NCBI GenBank assembly: GCA_025057755.1
Contig: JANWVC010000005.1
Coordinates: 124,001-188,000 of the forward strand
Direction of reading: 5' to 3'
Length of the DNA stretch: 64,000 nucleotides
Source of the DNA: Limisphaera sp.
GTDB lineage: Bacteria > Verrucomicrobiota > Verrucomicrobiia > Limisphaerales > Limisphaeraceae
A program made the position numbers and the translations under genes. The notes under the pieces are model-generated. The model searched no databases. It worked only from the letters and a program-made list of their open reading frames with translations, and had not been told where the DNA came from. This document shows, piece by piece, positions 1-8,735 of this stretch. Position 1 is the stretch's first letter, and each line of letters begins with the position of its first letter.

Positions 1-2
1 CT

Positions 3-317
3 GGGCAAATCGTGGCTGACGGTGAAGCTGAGGTTCGCGCCGCTTATACATTCCCTGACTATAGAGGCCAAGGTCTCTTTCGGAGCACACTACGCATGGT
101 GGTCCATAAAGCCGGTGTTGCTGGCGCGCAACGGATCACAGCGTACGTGCGCCCGGCCAATGTATCCTCTCTACGAGCTTTTCGAGCAGCAGGATTCCAG
201 GTGCGTGGGATATGTGTAGCGCTGCGATGCTGTGGTATCCCAAAAATTTCCATTCGCCCGATCGACGATCAATGCCCTCTCAAGAAACCAGTCCGAACAA
301 TCGCCTCCGACATTTAA
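3..317 (+). CDS. GNAT-family N-acetyltransferase, C-terminal part (5' end outside window)
   Basis: The open frame runs in from the left edge, so the GTG at 12 need not be the start and the N-terminus lies outside the window. The visible part carries GNAT motif A (FPDYRGQGLFRS, the acetyl-CoA pyrophosphate loop) and motif B (RPANVSSLRAFRAAGFQ), both placed as in ordinary GNAT acetyltransferases. The substrate cannot be told. Its position beside two further acyltransferase-like genes, a FemAB-like gene and an exosortase suggests a role in modifying a sugar or peptide for the surface polysaccharide; that is inference from context. The last 35 residues after motif B look unlike the family and may reflect a divergent tail. 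Confidence 0.7.
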   Translation, partial: GQIVADGEAEVRAAYTFPDYRGQGLFRSTLRMVVHKAGVAGAQRITAYVRPANVSSLRAFRAAGFQVRGICVALRCCGIPKISIRPIDDQCPLKKPVRTIASDI

Positions 318-617
318 ATATTGTGAACGAAGTGGTTCTCTAATGTCGTATTAGATCGCCTTATTCTTAGATCAGGTATGGCTCCGTCCGAAGAGGCCTG
401 AATAGGAAATGATTGTAAGAGAGGGAGCGCATGTGCCATATTGAGCGATGTCATGACCATCCATGGAGGCTTTGTGCCTGGGATCGGTCCATATTACGCG
501 TACATGCGAAAATATTGTTTGGTGGCTGCGACGGGCTGCATGAGGCCGCAGGACCAGACTGAACGCGCCTTTCGCGAAACGAGGGCATAGCTACGGGACC
601 GTGCATCTTGGCCACTC
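318..617. other. Intergenic gap, nothing recognised
   Basis: About 300 bases, more AT-rich than the genes around it. I see no convincing reading frame, RNA gene or strong terminator. Promoter elements for the gene at 618 are probably here but none could be picked out. Confidence 0.5.
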
Positions 618-1499
618 ATGGGGCAAGGATGGCAATGCATATCGCGCGCCGAGTATGCCGAGTTGGAAAGTCGTTTAGGTGCGCGAGTATTGTGGCGAGA
701 TGGCATTGCTTGGCGCAGAGTGAAGCCATTTTTCTGGCGACCGGTATTCCCTTATGAAGTCATTCTTCCCGGGGCGGCAGTGAAACCACCATTCGGCAAG
801 TGCAGCATTTATCAACACTTGGTTGAATCCGCAGCGGTGGCGAATACATGGGTTAGATATGTGGTGTTCCGTGATGTTCGAGAATACGATATTGCTCAGT
901 TAGGCCGGTCGCATCGCAAACACTTGCAGAAGGGACTTGAGCATTTTGAAATTAGGCCAATTGAGGACTACACACGCTTCGTAGAAGAAGCGTGGCCGGT
1001 GTACGTGGATTTTTACCTACGGACTAGGTATGAATACCGCCGAGATCGTTGCCGCCTAGGCGTCTTTCAGAAGTGGGCCAAACCACTGTTTGAATGTCCC
1101 GGGGTGCTGGTACTAGGTGCGTTTGCATCCACAGGTTTGTACGGCGTTGATATATCATATTGGGTGGAGCAATATGTCATCGCCGGACCCACGTTCTGCC
1201 GAACCGAGGCATTGCCCTGCCGTGTATCGGACGCTTTGCTGCACAGTTTGCGAGAAACTGTAGCACGTTTGAATGGGGTGAAGGCGATTTGGATGGGGTC
1301 TGTTGTAAGAAAACATGGCATTAATGATTTTAAACTAGAAAGAGGTGCGGTAGTTGAGAAGATGCCCGCGTACTGTAAGATGCCATCCGTCTTTTTTAAG
1401 GCGCTCAAAACACTTTGGCCATCGGTGTTGGAGCGGATGGGGTTTCAGATGATACTGCTCAATGTGTGCCCGTGGGGATGCCTGGCAGGTGGGATGTGA
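618..1499 (+). CDS. Acyltransferase-like protein (GNAT/FemAB fold), paralogue of the next gene
   Basis: A 293-residue protein that aligns along its length with the product of the next gene: both share an N-terminal AEY...GxRV block, a (V/K)RPFFxRP-like segment, an FRDVREY/FREVRGY block followed by a basic helix, and a YxxFxxRTRYxYRxDR signature in the middle. Such proteins with weak GNAT similarity occur in exosortase and exopolysaccharide loci; catalytic residues cannot be assigned by eye. ATG at 618 is taken as the start, though the homology with the paralogue begins about eight residues later. It lies 20-25 bases upstream of its paralogue on the same strand, so the two are probably one transcript. 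It is somewhat AT-richer than the genes further along. Confidence 0.55.
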   Translation: MGQGWQCISRAEYAELESRLGARVLWRDGIAWRRVKPFFWRPVFPYEVILPGAAVKPPFGKCSIYQHLVESAAVANTWVRYVVFRDVREYDIAQLGRSHRKHLQKGLEHFEIRPIEDYTRFVEEAWPVYVDFYLRTRYEYRRDRCRLGVFQKWAKPLFECPGVLVLGAFASTGLYGVDISYWVEQYVIAGPTFCRTEALPCRVSDALLHSLRETVARLNGVKAIWMGSVVRKHGINDFKLERGAVVEKMPAYCKMPSVFFKALKTLWPSVLERMGFQMILLNVCPWGCLAGGM

Positions 1500-1523
1500 G
1501 TGTTGTGATGGGGAGACTGCGTG

Positions 1524-2384
1524 ATGACGCCGGCAGAATATGCAGCTTATGAGCGTGCCATGGGGGAGCGGGTTGTTGAACAAAATGGAGTCTATTGGCG
1601 CCAGGTGCGGCCTTTTTTCTTCCGTCCGCTTTTGTCATTTGAGCCTTTGGATGCGAGTGCGGTTCGCCGCCCATGGCTAGCCAGGTGGGGAGGTTGGCAA
1701 TGCGTGGTTCGGGACCAGTGCCAGGCCAACGCTGCCATGGCATTTTTGCTATTTCGGGAAGTGAGGGGGTATTCCTTACATTCTTTGGAAAAGAAGCGGC
1801 GTTGGGAGGTTCGACAAGCGGAGAAGCAATTTGAGGTTCGGCGTCTCCAACACGTGGGCGAACTGGTAGCTGCCCATCCATGCTATCTGGAATTCCAAAG
1901 CCGCACCCGCTACAAATACCGGGCTGACCGGGTCGATCCGAAACGCTTCGGAGCGTGGGCCGAGGAGGTTTTTCGCCACCCCAAGGTCATGGTGTGGGGC
2001 GCTTACCATGCAAATCGAATTGAAGCAGTCAGCCTGGCGATACCGGTAGAGCAAACCCTTCTTTACTCCACCTTTTTTGCCACAACGGATGGCCTGCGAA
2101 AACACGTGGCAAGCTTAATGTTGCACGTTCTCCGTACGTGGGCGCAACAGCGAGGAGACATCGCCCAAGTGTACGTGGGCCTGAAAAAAACCGGTGCTGA
2201 GGCCTCTGTGGATCAGTTTTATCTCCAGCGCGGCTGCGAGGTTGTGGTGCAGCCTGCTTATTGCTGGGTCAATCCACTGGCCGCTTGGTGCTTGCGGAGA
2301 TGGCGACCGGACTTGTGGAATAGGCTCGCGGGCAGGGACCTCGTTTCTTCTGTATCGAGCGCGTTGGTGCCGCAGGAAGGTTAA
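1524..2384 (+). CDS. Acyltransferase-like protein (GNAT/FemAB fold), paralogue of the previous gene
   Basis: About 286 residues, homologous to the preceding gene from its first residues (TPAEYAAYERAMGERV) to near the C-terminus, with the conserved FQSRTRYKYRADR block. The ATG at 1524 is preferred to the in-frame GTG at 1521 because a GGGGAG ribosome-binding site sits at 1510-1515 at good spacing. Function is not known from the sequence: the fold is likely that of GNAT/FemAB acyl-transfer enzymes, and the neighbours (FemAB-like gene 26 bases downstream, exosortase further on) suggest aminoacylation or acetylation of a polysaccharide or lipid-linked precursor. This assignment is inference; a tandem duplication explains the pair. 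Confidence 0.55.
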   Translation: MTPAEYAAYERAMGERVVEQNGVYWRQVRPFFFRPLLSFEPLDASAVRRPWLARWGGWQCVVRDQCQANAAMAFLLFREVRGYSLHSLEKKRRWEVRQAEKQFEVRRLQHVGELVAAHPCYLEFQSRTRYKYRADRVDPKRFGAWAEEVFRHPKVMVWGAYHANRIEAVSLAIPVEQTLLYSTFFATTDGLRKHVASLMLHVLRTWAQQRGDIAQVYVGLKKTGAEASVDQFYLQRGCEVVVQPAYCWVNPLAAWCLRRWRPDLWNRLAGRDLVSSVSSALVPQEG

Positions 2385-2409
2385 ACCCTGGGCACGCGCC
2401 GGATGAGGC

Positions 2410-3504
2410 ATGAGTACGACCATGCCGACTGGTGATCACGCTTGCGTGGCTACCGATCTAGATAGAGGGCAAACCGAGCGATGGGAAAGGTTTTTGGCAT
2501 CGCATCCATTGGGGCAGTATCAGCAATCCGTGCGTTGGGCACGGGTAAAGCAAGGCGACGGATGGAGTGCTCGGCTGAAAACTTGGACAAGCGGCCACGA
2601 GTTGGCCGGAGGTTTCCTCATGTTGGTCAAAAAGACCCGGTTGGGCCGCCTGGGATTTGTTAACAAAGGCCCAGTCTTACGCGAAGAAACACCTGAATTC
2701 ATTAACGAGGCACTAAATCGATTAGTAAGAACAGCACAGGAGGAACAGCTTCGGGGACTGATCGTACAACCCCCCGATTTTAGCAAGATCCGACGCGAAC
2801 ATCTGCATCGGCATGGTTTCAGTTTGCGGGCGGTTCCTGGCATCATAGACGCCACCTTGATTGCCAGTTTGGAAGGTGGGGCGGAGGCCATCTACAAGCG
2901 ACTTGGCTCTACGGCGAGGAACGAGGCGCGTAGGGCAATGGAGCGAGGCGTTCGCGTGGTGGAAGGAGATCAGGCTGATTTGCCAGTCTTCTTCGATCTA
3001 ATGTGCCAAAGTTGTGTACGGCAAAAGGTTCGACCCAATCCCTCATCTGTCCAAGCGTTACGTCTTCGGTGGGAGGCATTTGGTCATGACATAAAGCTCC
3101 TTTTTGCGGATGTGGGAAATGAACGTATCGCCGGACTCCTTTTGCTGCGTTTTGCAGATCGCTGCACCTTTGAAAAGAAAGGGTGGAATGAGAAATACCC
3201 CAAGTGTTTTCCCAATACCCTCCTTTATGTAGAAGCCATGAGAAAGGCAGCGGAATGGGGTTGCCGTTCGGCTGACTTTGGGGCCATGGATCGCTCCCTT
3301 GCAGAGCGTATTCTAAAGGAGGGAACTGCGCCTGGCGAGTTGGCAGCGACCCGGCACTCGTTTCACTACCGGCTTGGTGGGATGCCCGTGCTTTTGCCAC
3401 CCGCTCAAATCAGAGTCTGGCCTCGCTTTTTAACCGGTTGCATGGACTTTTGCTTGGCTTGGCCGCGCCTTTCCCGGTGGTTGGAGCATCGAGTTGGCGG
3501 TTAG
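2410..3504 (+). CDS. FemAB-related acyltransferase, PEP-CTERM/exosortase-system type
   Basis: This 364-residue protein has the double-GNAT layout of FemA/FemB/FemX aminoacyltransferases: an N-terminal WxxFLASHPLGQYQQS-type start, a GGFLMLVKKT/FVNKGPVL strand region, a central helix rich in Arg (STARNEARRAMERGV) and a second domain with AGLLLLRFADR and YVEAMRKAAEWGCRSADFGA. FemAB relatives transfer amino acids from aminoacyl-tRNA to peptidoglycan precursors; the subgroup found beside exosortases is thought to modify exopolysaccharide or sorted proteins instead. It is the third acyltransferase-like gene in a row on this strand, only 25 bases after the previous one. ATG at 2410 has a GAGG only two bases upstream; the ATG at 2422 is a possible alternative start. 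Confidence 0.75.
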   Translation: MSTTMPTGDHACVATDLDRGQTERWERFLASHPLGQYQQSVRWARVKQGDGWSARLKTWTSGHELAGGFLMLVKKTRLGRLGFVNKGPVLREETPEFINEALNRLVRTAQEEQLRGLIVQPPDFSKIRREHLHRHGFSLRAVPGIIDATLIASLEGGAEAIYKRLGSTARNEARRAMERGVRVVEGDQADLPVFFDLMCQSCVRQKVRPNPSSVQALRLRWEAFGHDIKLLFADVGNERIAGLLLLRFADRCTFEKKGWNEKYPKCFPNTLLYVEAMRKAAEWGCRSADFGAMDRSLAERILKEGTAPGELAATRHSFHYRLGGMPVLLPPAQIRVWPRFLTGCMDFCLAWPRLSRWLEHRVGG

Positions 3505-4040
3505 GAAGCTGCCTGAGCCTTTCTCACCCCGAGGGGTAATCCGAATGATTGGCATCACAAACCGTGTTCCCATTCATCATGAGCGTCCCGCTCGGCTCAA
3601 AGGTTCTTCGTCTTCACGATCCATCTGTCGCGACAAAGGTGCCGATTGCTCGTTCAAGAGACTCCTATTGAGGCTTTTACGAATACGCGAGCTCGTTTGT
3701 GGTAAAGGCTCACTTACCAGCGCCATCCTTAAACAAGGAATGAATGCAAGTCGCGAATGTGCAGGACGCTCTGTACGGGATTACAGAAAGGATGTCGGCA
3801 AAGTTAACAAAGACGAGTGAATTCTTAAATACTTTGCTGTCAGTAAGTTATGTCTGATGATGCAATTCCGCTTTCGCTGTGGTCTTTGAAAGTGTCGGTT
3901 GACTTTACGCTTCGGGAGGTGCTGAAGCCTGAGTAACCGGATCCTTTGAAAAAATCGCTAAAAAAGTTTAGTCGTAACATTCTGCTGTGTAGTATGTTAT
4001 AAATATTGACGTCGCTCCCTTGAGAGCTGATTGCAGGGAT
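3505..4040. other. Intergenic region upstream of the sorted-protein gene
   Basis: Roughly 540 bases. One long plus-strand frame (3494-3820) overlaps the end of the previous gene but encodes a low-complexity, basic, family-less peptide and is not accepted as a gene. The second half is AT-rich (AAAAAATCGCTAAAAAAG, TTATAAATATTGA) and probably acts as leader or promoter for the gene at 4103. Confidence 0.5.
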
Positions 4041-4056
4041 TGGCATGGTGAGTGCT
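4041..4056 (+). promoter_or_regulatory. Sigma-54-like promoter (-24/-12 box)
   Basis: The sequence TGGCATGGTGAGTGCT fits the RpoN consensus TGGCAC-N5-TTGCW, with the essential GG and GC exactly 10 bases apart and two mismatches elsewhere. It sits 46 bases upstream of the ATG at 4103, which would give a leader of about 35 bases. Sigma-54 activators are known partners of PEP-CTERM/exosortase systems, so the location is meaningful, but the match is short enough to occur by chance. Confidence 0.4.
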
Positions 4057-4102
4057 GAAAAGGAGTAGCAAAGGCAACACAGCGACGAACAGAAAGGAAG
4101 AT

Positions 4103-4816
4103 ATGAAAGGCACACTTCGATGGTCTGCAGTTGGATTATTGGTGCTCAGCGCCACGGGGGCGATGGCGGTGCCGGACGCCACGGTAACCGTTGTCCGTAC
4201 GGCTGGGTACTATGACACTAGCTACCAAGGCGGCGAGTTCACCTTAAAGGGTTCCCCGTGGGCCAATCCTAATCATTACAGCCCGGCCACGTTGGTCGCG
4301 AACGGATTACAAACGTTTTGTTTAGAGTTGAATGAATTCTTGTCCGGCCAACCGTTCCATGCTTATCTGAACACAGTAGCGATCAACGGCGGCGTCGGTG
4401 GAGGCAGTCCAGATCCATTGTCCATCGGCACAGCATGGTTGTATAAGCGCTTTGCCGAAGGAACGCTCCCGGGCTACAATTATACGCCTGGTCCGGGCAG
4501 GGCGGCATCGGCCCGAGAACTTCAAGAGGCCATTTGGTACTTGGAGGACGAGTTGGGTTCGATTGGCCCAAATCCCTACATTGCCATGGTGATTGCGCAG
4601 TTTGGATCGCTGTCGGCAGCAAAGACCAACTACAACCCATCCTTGGCAAACTTCCAAGTGCGTGTGGTAAACCTTTACGGCATCAAGCCTAATGGCGATA
4701 CGGATTGGCAAGCACGTAAACAAGACATGATTGTCTACTTGCCGGATGGTGGAATGACGTTAATTCTAATGGGTGGGGGCTTGCTCGGGCTGGCCTTGGT
4801 CCGTAGGAAAGCCTGA
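4103..4816 (+). CDS. VPDSG-CTERM-type exosortase-sorted secreted protein
   Basis: About 237 residues from the ATG at 4103, which has a good AAAGGAAG ribosome-binding site and begins a signal peptide (MKGTLRWSAVGLLVLSATGA, cleavage near AMA). An upstream in-frame ATG at 4052 would spoil the signal peptide and overlap the putative promoter. The mature part has no family I recognise; it contains conserved-looking Tyr, Trp and one Cys (TFCLELNEF). The C-terminus is a textbook exosortase target: an LPDGG motif, a hydrophobic helix (MTLILMGGGLLGLALV) and a basic RRKA end, the layout of VPDSG-CTERM proteins of Verrucomicrobiota. The exosortase at 7695 is the likely processing enzyme. It is a stand-alone transcript ended by the terminator at 4847. 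Confidence 0.85.
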   Translation: MKGTLRWSAVGLLVLSATGAMAVPDATVTVVRTAGYYDTSYQGGEFTLKGSPWANPNHYSPATLVANGLQTFCLELNEFLSGQPFHAYLNTVAINGGVGGGSPDPLSIGTAWLYKRFAEGTLPGYNYTPGPGRAASARELQEAIWYLEDELGSIGPNPYIAMVIAQFGSLSAAKTNYNPSLANFQVRVVNLYGIKPNGDTDWQARKQDMIVYLPDGGMTLILMGGGLLGLALVRRKA

Positions 4817-4846
4817 AAAACTCCGTTGCTGCGGTTGTCTTTCCCC

Positions 4847-4879
4847 GGCGCTCTCTGCGAAAGAGAGCGCCATCTTTTT
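4847..4879 (+). terminator. Rho-independent terminator after the sorted-protein gene
   Basis: Perfect 10-bp stem (GGCGCTCTCT at 4847-4856 with AGAGAGCGCC at 4862-4871), GCGAA loop, then ATCTTTTT. It lies about 30 bases after the stop codon of the sorted-protein gene. Confidence 0.9.
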
Positions 4880-5929
4880 GGGACGGGTCAATGGCCTGAG
4901 TCTCATTGCAGCGGTCCATTTGATGCCGGCTTACTGGCACGGGTCTGATACGGCTGAGCATCAGTTGGGTGGTGGATGAAACTGGGAGTAATGCCGACGG
5001 CAAAGGCACAGTTGATGCCGGCAGCCACAATACGGGCGCTGCATACAGTTTCGGCAGTTCGGGATGCGCCCATCGCGCTTTGCTCAGCTTGCGCAGCGCG
5101 AATCTAATTCCGGTCTTCGGAGTGCATTTTCGTAATGACAGTGGCCAAGTAACTACCGCCTTAACGCTCGCATAAAAGACTGAGCAGTGCCGGTAAGGTA
5201 CGACAGGTCGTACGGACGGGCTGGAGTTCCCTGTGGTAGCAATGCGAGCTCGTTGACGGACGGTTTGTAGGGCGCGAGTGTCGCAATTGGATTCAGGATC
5301 TCCGGGCACGACCGGGTCTGTCGGGGCCAAGGATGGTGATCCGATGGCCGATCGAATTCATGTCAGTTAGAAGGTTAACTCTATAGTAATTCAATCCGGT
5401 CAGAGTTGGTGGAGTCGGTGGTTTGATGCAGATGCTCACAGTGCGGAGAATGGATTGGCTGTGACGACTTGGCCATGACGTTGCGTGGCATGGGCGATGC
5501 AGGAAAGTTGTTGAACTGTGGGCTGGCCGAAATGCTTTTTGGTTCATGGCCTGTAACCGGTCTGGGATTGCAGCGGAGATGGCTAAGAAAGCACCTGCGC
5601 ACTTGAGCAAGCAAATGATTTGAGCAACGAGCGGCTGAGAGATCCATAGCCGACAAGGAGGTGGATAACCAGCCGATTTTTGCACAAGGATATGCTCCGG
5701 ATGCCCACGTGGCCTCGGGCCGGGCATAAGGGGGGCCATGGAAACCCGGTGCCATAGGGAGTGAAATAAAGAAGGAGTGAAATGAACAGGGACGCCTCCC
5801 CATGCCCCTGAGCAATTAGGGAGCCGGGCCAGCTTGGCTGCCCCACAGTCTTGAAACCGTCGTTGTTAACAGACGCTCTCGAGGCGTTGCGCTTGCGTAG
5901 AGTGCCTCAGTTTTTTCAAAATCACGCAT
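4880..5929. other. Long gap without an accepted gene
   Basis: About 1050 bases. Reading frames exist on both strands but have atypical composition, no recognisable motif and no consistent start site, and I could not match them to a family. The size suggests either a decayed gene or a long leader for the dehydrogenase at 5930. A second RpoN-like match lies at 5470-5485, but about 450 bases from the nearest start. Confidence 0.4.
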
Positions 5930-7216
5930 ATGTACATCGCCATTGTTGGTCAGGGTTATGTGGGGCTGCCTCTGGCATTACAATTTGCGCGTTCAGGATT
6001 AAAGGTGTTGGGCTTGGATATTGATCCGGCTAAGGTGGAAGCGCTGAATGCAGGCCGAAGCTACATCCACCATATTCCAGCCCAGGCCATTGCGGAGCAG
6101 GTGGCTGCGGGCCGGTTTTCTGCCAGCACGGATTTTTCACGGGTGCGCGAGGTGGAAGCCGTCGTTATTTGTGTGCCCACGCCGCTGAACAAGAATCGCG
6201 AGCCGGACATTTCGTATATTTTAAACACAGGTCGTGCCATTGCGCCTTACCTCCAACGCGGCGCCCTGGTGGTGTTGGAATCCACCACTTATCCTGGCAC
6301 GACGGATACTGACCTGCGACAGGTATTGGAGCAGGGATCGGGATTGAAGGCGGGGGTGGATTTTCACCTGGCCTTCTCGCCCGAGCGTGAGGATCCGGGC
6401 AACCCACAGAGTCGGGTAGCTGAAATTCCCAAGGTGGTGGGTGGATATACGCCGACCTGTTTGGAGAAAGCATGCGCGTTGTATCGGCGAGCCATTCAAA
6501 CACTGGTGCCGGTGTCGTCTTGTCGGACTGCTGAGGCCACCAAGCTCATGGAAAATATCTTTCGTAGTGTGAACATCGCCTTGGTGAATGAGCTCAAGCT
6601 CGTGTACAGCGCCATGGGGATTGATATTTGGGAAGTGATCGACGCGGCCAAAACTAAACCATTCGGCTTTATGGCATTTTACCCGGGACCGGGTCTCGGC
6701 GGTCATTGCATTCCCATTGATCCTTTCTATTTGACGTGGAAAGCTCGGGAATACGGGAAAAACACCCGCTTCATTGAGCTGGCTGGCGAGATTAACACCT
6801 CCATGCCGGAATATGTTGTGCATCGGGTGGCGGACGCGCTGAACGACCGGGGCCGGGCGGTCAAGGGCAGTCGAATCTTGATCCTCGGTTTGGCTTATAA
6901 ACCCAACGTAGACGATGATCGTGAATCCCCGAGTTATGTGCTTATGGACCTTCTGCATCAGCGGGGAGCGGTGGTGGAATACCATGATCCGTATGTGCCC
7001 GTGATCAAGCCAACTCGCGAACACCCTCATTGGGCAGGCAAACGAAGTGTCCCATGGGATGAAGCCACCATCCGGAGTTTTGACGTTGTGTTGATTTCCA
7101 CAAACCATGCGTGCGTGAACTACGGGCAACTTGCTGAATGGGCGCACTGCATTGTAGATACGCGGAATGCCATGAAAGGTTGCGCCACCCGTCCCGGCCA
7201 GGTCTGGAAGGCGTAA
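5930..7216 (+). CDS. UDP-N-acetylhexosamine-type nucleotide-sugar 6-dehydrogenase (WbpA/WecC-like)
   Basis: This 428-residue enzyme oxidises C6 of a UDP-sugar to the uronate with NAD+. The N-terminal Rossmann motif is IVGQGYVGLPLA, the central domain carries FSPEREDPGNP and a Lys-containing ATKLMENIFRSVN helix, and the nucleophilic Cys260 lies in GPGLGGHCIPIDP. The C-terminal nucleotide-sugar domain shows ILGLAYKPNVDDDRESPS. The PER/DPGN and GGHCIPIDP forms resemble UDP-GlcNAc/UDP-ManNAc dehydrogenases (WbpA, WecC, TviB) more than UDP-glucose dehydrogenases, so an acetamido-uronate is the likely product; exact sugar uncertain. Such dehydrogenases are regular members of exosortase-linked exopolysaccharide loci. 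Complete, with all motifs intact. Confidence 0.88.
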   Translation: MYIAIVGQGYVGLPLALQFARSGLKVLGLDIDPAKVEALNAGRSYIHHIPAQAIAEQVAAGRFSASTDFSRVREVEAVVICVPTPLNKNREPDISYILNTGRAIAPYLQRGALVVLESTTYPGTTDTDLRQVLEQGSGLKAGVDFHLAFSPEREDPGNPQSRVAEIPKVVGGYTPTCLEKACALYRRAIQTLVPVSSCRTAEATKLMENIFRSVNIALVNELKLVYSAMGIDIWEVIDAAKTKPFGFMAFYPGPGLGGHCIPIDPFYLTWKAREYGKNTRFIELAGEINTSMPEYVVHRVADALNDRGRAVKGSRILILGLAYKPNVDDDRESPSYVLMDLLHQRGAVVEYHDPYVPVIKPTREHPHWAGKRSVPWDEATIRSFDVVLISTNHACVNYGQLAEWAHCIVDTRNAMKGCATRPGQVWKA

Positions 7217-7694
7217 TCTGAGTGCGAGAGCACGGAGCCTGTCAGGCAAACAAACGGCTCTACCGCAGCAGCGCTCGGATCCAATGCAGGATAACACCGA
7301 GCTGTATCATCGAGTGGTAGACTAGCAGCTAGAAGTAGCACAAATATGTGCTTTGGAGGAACCGCAAGCGGTTCGAAAAAGGAATCGCAATGAACTGAAT
7401 GATGTGGCCTTTCCATGAAGCGTTTGCCGAGGCCCCCAAAACCAGTGAGAAACCCTTGAAGGAGGCAAACGGTGCTCTGATCAAGTTGTTCCCATAACTA
7501 CAGCACGGGACGGGCGGAGGCCAGCCGGAAGCTGACGGGCCCGGCGGACTTTGGTTTTGGGCAAATTGGTTGGAAATCCTGTGTGCAGGGAACCTGCTCT
7601 GGCGCATCTTTTTAGGTGCCCTAGGAAGGGCAGGAAGTGCCACCTTGCCATTGTCAGACAGTCGTTGAGCGGACAATAACATGGGGATGGAGCC
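7217..7694. other. Leader/intergenic region before the exosortase
   Basis: About 480 bases with no gene. It contains two neighbouring small inverted repeats near 7337-7374 (listed separately). A cyclic-di-GMP riboswitch was considered because of a GGCAAAC stretch but the remaining conserved parts are not there. Confidence 0.45.
7337..7374. repeat. Pair of adjacent small inverted repeats
   Basis: AGCACA-AATA-TGTGCT (7337-7352) and GAACCG-CAAG-CGGTTC (7359-7374) are two perfect 6-bp inverted repeats separated by six bases, about 330 bases upstream of the exosortase start. Neither is followed by a T-run on the plus strand, so they are not ordinary terminators. They might be operators or leader hairpins. 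Confidence 0.35.
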
Positions 7695-8735
7695 GTGAGC
7701 GATCATACCTCGAATACTTCAACCTCGTTGTTTAGCCGGTTGTCTGACACAGCCCGGTTTAGACCTCCGGTGGAGGGGCACCCGGTCGTACGTCAACTGC
7801 GGTGGTTTGGGCTTTTTGGAGTATTGATCTCGCTGGCGTTTGCGGGGCCACTCGCTCAATACGCTCGTTATGCCTGGCAAACAGAGTTGTACTCCCATGT
7901 ATTCCTGATCCCATTTATCTCTGCATATATGATTGGCCAACAATGGTCTCGCCGACCTGTGCGTGTGAGAGGCTCCCCGCTGCTGGCGATTGTTCCGGCA
8001 GGAGTGGGTGTGGCAGCCTTACAGGCGCGCGCCTGGTTGGGAGGTCAGGGGCTGTTGGCAGAACCGTGTGATCATTTGTTTTGGCAGGTACTGGCATGGT
8101 TAAGCTTTTTGTGGAGCGGTCTTTTGCTGTTCCTCGGAACTGCATTCACGCGGACATATTTGTTCCCTCTGCTTTTTCTGGTGTTCGTGTTGCCGATGCC
8201 CTCCAGCCTACGTGACGGTGTGGAAATCTTCTTGCAACACGCTTCTGCAGAGGTCGCAGCAGGCCTGTTTTGGCTGACCGGAACGACCTCGTTTCGAGAC
8301 GGATTAATCTTTCAGTTGCCCGGTTTGACCATCATGGTGGCACAGGAATGCAGCGGTGTTCGCTCAACTTATGTGCTGTTTATTGTGAGCTGGGTTGCGG
8401 GTTATTGGTTTTTGCGATCATACGGGTTGCGGGCTGTGCTTGTGGCCTCAGTTTTGCCTCTGGCCGTCGCGCGCAACGCGTTTCGAATCGTAACGATATC
8501 ACTATTGACCCTGCATGTGGATCCGCGCGTCATTGATTCCCCTCTACATACCCAGGGCGGACCCATCTTTTTTGCGCTGTCCATGGTTCCATTCTTGGCC
8601 CTGGTGTGGTGGTTGCGACGGTGCGACCAAAAAAAGGAGGCAACCCGATTACCACCGGGCGAGGTTGGAGACCGGAAGTCGGGCCAGATTAAGTTGGGTG
8701 AGGCGACGCAAGCCAAAGAGGACAAGGGAGTATGA
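7695..8735 (+). CDS. Exosortase (likely VPDSG-CTERM-specific, XrtC-like)
   Basis: A 346-residue polytopic membrane protein starting with GTG at 7695 and made of about eight hydrophobic helices. The transpeptidase triad expected of exosortases is visible: Cys219 in AQECSGVRST, Arg264 in ARNAFRI and His285 in SPLHTQGG. Exosortases cleave C-terminal sorting signals on the outer face of the inner membrane and are thought to attach the protein to another surface molecule. The nearby protein ending in LPDGG plus helix plus RRKA is the obvious substrate. The C-terminal tail after the last helix is a polar, charged cytoplasmic extension. Its stop codon overlaps the next gene (ATGA), so the TPR lipoprotein is translationally coupled. 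I infer the XrtC subtype from the substrate, not from a diagnostic motif. Confidence 0.88.
   Translation: MSDHTSNTSTSLFSRLSDTARFRPPVEGHPVVRQLRWFGLFGVLISLAFAGPLAQYARYAWQTELYSHVFLIPFISAYMIGQQWSRRPVRVRGSPLLAIVPAGVGVAALQARAWLGGQGLLAEPCDHLFWQVLAWLSFLWSGLLLFLGTAFTRTYLFPLLFLVFVLPMPSSLRDGVEIFLQHASAEVAAGLFWLTGTTSFRDGLIFQLPGLTIMVAQECSGVRSTYVLFIVSWVAGYWFLRSYGLRAVLVASVLPLAVARNAFRIVTISLLTLHVDPRVIDSPLHTQGGPIFFALSMVPFLALVWWLRRCDQKKEATRLPPGEVGDRKSGQIKLGEATQAKEDKGV

Noticed and set aside
3494-3820. Plus-strand open frame of 108 codons overlapping the FemAB-like gene end
   Set aside because: Basic, Ser/Arg-rich composition, no family resemblance and no ribosome-binding site; looks non-coding.
5470-5485. Second RpoN-like match (TGGC-N8-TTGC)
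   Set aside because: About 450 bases from the nearest start, and a match of this quality is expected by chance a couple of times per window.
7217-7340. Possible cyclic-di-GMP (GEMM) riboswitch before the exosortase
   Set aside because: Only a GGCAAAC-like stretch fits; the conserved tetraloop receptor and second stem cannot be drawn.
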